A program made the translations under genes and the position numbers. From Jacaranda mimosifolia (Eukaryota > Streptophyta > Magnoliopsida > Lamiales > Bignoniaceae): 64,000 nucleotides of DNA. The notes beneath the pieces were generated by a model that worked only from the letters and a program-made list of their open reading frames with translations, searched no databases and was not told where the DNA came from. The stretch spans positions 29,988,501 through 30,052,500 of the forward strand of contig CM032117.1 of NCBI GenBank assembly GCA_018894105.1, given 5' to 3'. Positions within the stretch are counted from its first letter, which is position 1. Each line of letters opens with the position of its first letter. Positions 59,793 through 64,000 of this stretch are shown here, piece after piece.

Positions 59793-61004
59793 TGTAAATA
59801 TGTATAGTTATACCAAACTATTTGTTCTCCATGTTTTGAAAAGTAGGTTATTGAAACTGTATATGTGTTAGACCTCATAATTTTTCTCTCATTTTGTTTT
59901 ATATTTATGAATATCTGCAAGTGGGTTTCTTCAATAAAGCCGTCTAGCATTGTATTTGGGAACTACAAAAAATGAAAGACCTTTTGTCCCTAAATGAATA
60001 CTTTTGAACTTGTTAACTTGGAACAAATATTGACAATAAAGAACTATGGTCAATTTGAGATACAGATTGCAAAAAATATAGTAAGCCAAGTGGATTTAAT
60101 GCATTTTTACGCATGGATTGTTATTGTCTATCGAAAAAGAAATTTTGACGACTGTCTTTTCTTGTTATGTTGAGAGGTCAAGACAAAATTTTCAAACAAA
60201 TAACATGTGAAGACCCAATTTTACTTATCATATAAAGCTAACATAACAACGTGGTGCTCGAGAAACTAGTATAATTATAAGAGTAAATTGTTTGTTGATG
60301 TACATTTAAATAATTTGTTCTTTTCATGATCATTCAACCACATATTTAAAGTTGTTAAAGTTGATATTTAGATCCAAAATGAAAACGTACTTAGCTGCAT
60401 AAAATTTTCAAAGTCCTCTCTCTTTTTCATTTTTGCTGCCCTTCACTAAAATCTTATATCCAAACATATATTCAGCACATAGAATGGAAAAATCATATCC
60501 AACTAAAATCCATTGGAGAATTTTACACTTCTGAAGCAATTTGAGCTCTGAAACACACAAATAATTTTAACATTACATGAATTACCTAGTACGCATAAGT
60601 TTGACATTTTGCAAAAAAAAAAATTGAGTAGTCTGACCTCGTAATTTCTCTTATCTTCGATTTTATTTTACACATAGAACTTGCTAGAAATTCCAAAGAA
60701 TTCCTTTCTTTCTCACTATTTAATATTTATGACATATTCAAGTTGATTTGTAATAGAAACATGTATTATCTGGAAAGTGGCCTCATTGAATTCCTTTCTT
60801 GTTCTCAAAGGCTACTTACATATTCTTTTATTCTTATGTAAGCTGTCTTTTGTAAATGATAAGATCACCTTCAAAACTAGTACATGCATAGATTATTTTA
60901 CCTAGTTTATTTAAGCTCATAGAACAACTCTGAATACATTTATCCCAAGGAGTAATTTTTATATGTTGACTGTCGACCCTTTCGTATATTTGGAGAGAAG
61001 CAAA
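59793..61004. other. Helitron end and upstream region of the secreted-protein gene
   Basis: No gene recognised. The proposed Helitron terminus CTAG|T is at 60266-60270. The remainder is AT-rich and should hold the promoter of the gene at 61005, but I see no TATA box I would commit to. An upstream in-frame ATG at 60963 would add 14 residues to that protein. Confidence 0.5.
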
Positions 61005-62082
61005 ATGGGAATCACACAAAAGATAGCAATATTGATTATGGCCTTGTTCTGTTTCTGTGCTTCTGCATCATTAAGCCCTTCTGACGAAATCTTATCTTCT
61101 TCAGGTAAAATCCACGGCTGCTCTCTTCTTCATTTTTTACGATTTTTACCATTAGAATTTTTTAGTTGGTTATTTTCCATCAGGTATTTTCGTTGGAGAA
61201 TATAGAAAATTTTGAAATTTATTAGGTTATGCATATCACTCAACATACTTTCTCAAAAACAACAATTTGCACACTATGCATGTGTCTCGATGAGAATTGA
61301 TTTTTCCAAAAATACAAGGTCAATCATGGTCTCTTAAAATCTGCTCTCTAGAAATAGATACACCCAATCACCCTTTTTGGACTTAAAAAAATAAAAGAAA
61401 AATGCATAGTTTTAATTAAAAAATAAGAAGATGAAGATGGTTTTACTTTCTTAATGCATGTGTTTATGACGGAATATAAATATTTATAGAAAAAACTTTT
61501 GTCTTTCTCTGAAGTTGTATTGTTTTAGAAGAGTTTAATTTTCAAATTATTAACAAACCTATTGGAACATGTATGAAAACGGTTGACAACAAAAATTATT
61601 GCTCTCTTACACAACTATCGGATTTATGTATATTTTGGAAATAAACAAGTTCCAGTAGTTTCCACATCTAAATTGAGGTCGAATGTTAAAAGTCGAACTA
61701 AATCATAAGTGCACTGTGTAGGCAAAAACTGAATCAAATTATATACACAGATGAGCATTTGCAGGGAAACATGAAACATAAAGCAGTTGGTGTGCACTTG
61801 AGCAACAAATTCAGCCACGCAAGTGCAGGTGGGGCTAGCAGCCGGCCCGCAGCTGTCTGTGGTGGCGGAGAACCAAATGGTGGTGGATCTCACCCCACTA
61901 ACACACAGGGAGGTTCAGCTATGATACCCCTTTATGCAGCTGCCGGCGGTTCAGCAAATAACCACCATAATAGCAACAATCGAAATCACAGCGGAACCAA
62001 CTCTAGTTACAGTTTCGTGGAACTTACAACTATATTGCCTTCTCTTCTGCTGCTACTACTACTCCAACACATGCAACTTTGA
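61005..62082 (+). CDS. Small secreted protein with hydrophobic C-terminal tail (2 exons)
   Basis: Exon 1 is 61005-61104, ending TCAG before donor GTAAAA. Exon 2 is 61787-62082, after acceptor CATAAAGCAG. The phase-1 join gives Val at the junction and a 131-residue product. The other AG at 61764 would shift the frame into a stop. Residues 1-22 form a signal peptide (MGITQKIAILIMALFCFCAS). The middle is rich in Gly, Ser, Asn and His with no enzyme motif. The last ~20 residues (TTILPSLLLLLLLQHMQL) are a hydrophobic tail, like a GPI-anchor signal or a membrane segment. A cell-surface or wall location is inferred; function unknown. An ATG 14 codons upstream (60963) is less likely because it would bury the signal peptide. 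AATAAAGG at 62099 is a plausible polyadenylation signal. Confidence 0.7.
61105..61786 (+). other. Intron of the secreted-protein gene
   Basis: GT at 61105 (GTAAAATCC) and AG at 61785-61786. It is 682 bases, AT-rich, and holds no other feature I can support. A competing acceptor (TTTGCAG at 61764) is stronger by pyrimidine context but gives an out-of-frame product. Confidence 0.6.
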
Positions 62083-62865
62083 GAACTTAATGTTAATACA
62101 ATAAAGGAATAATATTTAGTTTTATTGCAGGTTGCATCTTTAACAAAACATATAATCATATAATTAAAAGAAAAGGCTGTAAATTCTCCTCATTCTATGC
62201 ATTGATATGCCTCTACACTTTTTGAATTAATAAAAGCGAATAGATTGTGCAAGTTTATTAGCCTTTCGATTTGTGTAATTTAGCAACTTGAGAAGATGAG
62301 TTTTTTATAATTATAAAAGAGATGTTGATAGTCTAGTTATTTAACAAGGAATGTAATTACATTACAGTTAACCCTTGAAGTACATCAAGTCGCCAAATAT
62401 TTACCGTAAAATGGCAGAGTCAATGAGGCCAGCTGAGATAGAAAGCAAGATCAACTGAAGAAACAAAAAGTTGTGGGAGCAATAGACCTCTAAGCTCTAT
62501 AGGTGATAAGCAAATGAAATTTGGAAAGTCCAATTCCAATGAAAGAGAAAAGAGAATGAAAAGAGAGAGAATTCTGGCTTTTGCAGGATAGCTTTTTTTA
62601 GGCTGGTACGAATTCATGTTGAGGGGTCACCTTGTATTATGGGTACCATATAAGAAAGGCTAAGTGCTAAATGGGTAGTATTCTACAGTTCTTGCCATGC
62701 TAACTCTACCATCCATGCCAACACAAATAAAGACACTAATGCAACATTGTCATCAGGAGAATCACGCAGTTCGAATTTTGGGAAAATAGTGATGTAGCCA
62801 CTGTAGGAGAAATGTGGTTTAACACAAATTGAGAAAGTTCTTAGCACAGAGACAATTAACCTACC
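62083..62865. other. Convergent intergenic region between two genes
   Basis: The 3' ends of the plus-strand secreted-protein gene and the minus-strand RNASEH2A gene face each other here. A polyadenylation-like AATAAAGG lies at 62099. A 65-codon minus-strand frame at 62420-62617 has no recognisable feature and may be 3' untranslated sequence or chance. Confidence 0.6.
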
Positions 62866-64000
62866 TTAGAACTCGGGAAGTAGCTTAAGTTTACGAGCTT
62901 GAAAAAATTTGCAACGGCCTTTACCACTTGATTCAATGTCTTCAGTTTTTCTCTTTAGTGTTGTGAAACCAACACTTGTTAGTTTCATTTGCCGTTTGCT
63001 AGCCCTTCCATTGCCATCCTCATCAGCAGCATCTGATTCCCTATCATGATCACAGGAGAAGACCTACTAAATTTTGGCATATCAACTTATACTAGCAACT
63101 GCAGCAATTTCACACTCCCAAAAACAAAACTGACTTGAAACTGTCCATCCAGAAAGTGTCGCAAAGCAGAGAGACCATGCAACCAAAATTTTCATAAAAT
63201 ACATTCTGCATAAAGTTCTCTGATAGCACTCAATTACCAGCAAATTAGATTTTGTCAAGCAAAAGAAAATTGTCAAAAGAATAAGTTCAGCATTAGAAAA
63301 TGGCAACAACCATGATAATTTGCTGAGCCAAGAAAAGATGAGAAAGTAACTACTCACTAACACATGCACGTTTTCAGAGTTTACTCACAGACTAACCATA
63401 ATACTTCGACAAAATCTTTGGAATATGATGTGCATGTTCCCCAACTGAAGCGAACCAATGTTGGGAATCCGAATACCGAGTGCTTGTGATCTTCCAGCCA
63501 GGCCTTTGTCTGTGGGTCTGTAGGACGATATCCACAAAGATATGTATGAAAAAGCAACAAACCACATAATAATCAAAATTGAGAACATCTATAGGAAATA
63601 TTACCTCCAGGGTACCCAGAACCAAAATTTCTATGCAGGCTTTCTTCAGTTTCATCCAGCATCCAATCTCGCAAAGCTCTATCTCTTGTGACCTAAAAGG
63701 CAGGACTATTGCATAAATGACAAAGGTCTAGCAAACACTTCAGGAAGTGACAATAAGACAGCCATTAAAAGCCCCACATATAATTACATAACAGAATATG
63801 ATGTTGAGTTGAGGTAGTTAAATAACTCTAACAAGTTGAACACTATATCTAGAAGCAATATGGTACAAAAGTTATGCTTCTTTCTTCACACACACACACA
63901 CACAGATCTTCTCCCACAAAGACATAGAGAGTTACCTTTGCAACAATACTTGCACCACTTACAACAGGATAAAGGCTGTCAGCTTTCTTTGCGACCACAA
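62866..64000 (-). CDS. RNASEH2A: Ribonuclease H2 subunit A, C-terminal exons (partial)
   Basis: Four exons read on the minus strand: 64000-63936 (continues beyond the window), 'VVAKKADSLYPVVSGASIVA'; 63692-63605, 'VTRDRALRDWMLDETEESLH' ending at donor GTAATA; 63517-63397, 'DPQTKAWLEDHKHSVFGFP' to 'SWGTC'; and 63040-62866, 'ESDAADEDGNGRASKRQMKL' to 'CKFFQARKLKLLPEF' and stop. Splice phases 0, 1 and 2 agree at every junction. RNase H2A is the catalytic subunit that nicks RNA-DNA hybrids and removes single ribonucleotides from genomic DNA in the nucleus. The visible catalytic residue is Asp in 'VTRDR'; the N-terminal active-site residues lie outside. All visible exons are open, so the gene looks intact. 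Confidence 0.95.

Larger units (their letters stand above)
29247..60269 (+). mobile_element. Decayed autonomous Helitron, host of nested insertions
   Basis: The coding part is certain: Rep/helicase segments at 36.7-38.4 kb and 53.1-55.8 kb plus an RPA70-like gene at 55.9-59.8 kb, all on the plus strand, as in plant autonomous Helitrons. The ends are inferred. The left end at 29247 reads TTTATACTATATAAAAAG after an A, close to the common plant Helitron start TCTATACTATA. The right end is placed at CTAG (60266-60269) followed by T, the CTRR-type terminus, though no clear 3' hairpin is visible. Subtracting the gypsy, copia and hAT inserts leaves about 9 kb, a normal autonomous length. Confidence 0.6.

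Noticed and set aside
62420..62617. A 65-codon minus-strand frame as a separate gene
   Set aside because: Lies directly downstream of the RNASEH2A stop; no conserved feature, more likely 3' untranslated sequence.

Overview
This is plant nuclear DNA, almost certainly from a eudicot. It is AT-rich, has intron-containing genes, and is dominated by decayed Ty1/copia and Ty3/gypsy retrotransposons plus Helitron, hAT, Mutator-like and CACTA DNA transposons. I see no prokaryotic operon, no rRNA or tRNA gene and no CRISPR array. Host genes appear only at the right edge: a two-exon small secreted protein gene (61005-62082, +) and the C-terminal exons of ribonuclease H2 subunit A (62866-64000, -), which runs off the window.

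Left part (1-15.9 kb). A degraded copia gag fragment is followed by two LTRs of one ~2.1 kb copia LTR family ('family A') facing each other as a large inverted repeat (471-2432 + and 4579-6613 -), with leader and gag start between them. Then come a 3.1 kb stretch without recognisable genes, a second type of copia-like LTR with a degenerate primer-binding site (9747-10395, -), a 1.7 kb non-autonomous hAT element with a perfect 8-bp target duplication (10404-12106), a Myb/SANT-like pseudogene and another diverged family A LTR (-).

Middle (15.9-29.2 kb). A structurally complete 4676-bp copia element (15880-20555, ATAAA duplications, 292-bp LTRs) carries several nonsense codons and one frameshift. 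A second copia element lies on the minus strand (21014-25231). Its gag is cut off exactly at a short CACTA element with two dissimilar halves (25232-26155). AT-rich DNA and a possible solo LTR holding a 39-codon tandem repeat follow.

Centre-right (about 29.2-60.3 kb). A decayed autonomous Helitron (Rep/helicase plus an RPA70-like gene) has become a nest of later insertions. The insertions are a 5'-truncated gypsy element whose long 3' LTR contains a minisatellite split by a Mutator-like element (9-bp duplication); a family A copia element (38430-53052) inserted in the helicase gene; a solo family A LTR in that element's leader; another solo LTR in its reverse transcriptase (CCTAC duplication); and a hAT element in an RPA-like exon (ACTAAAAG duplication). 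For the helicase, RT and RPA insertions, removing the insert and one duplication copy brings the host reading frame back into register, so the relative order of events can be read directly.

Nothing here looks like a new enzymatic system. The most unusual observations are the multi-level nest, the stem-loop and palindromic TATA region shared by family A LTRs, the inverted-LTR hairpin locus, and the GC-rich repeat cargo of the Mutator-like element. All calls come from reading the sequence; no database or alignment program was run.
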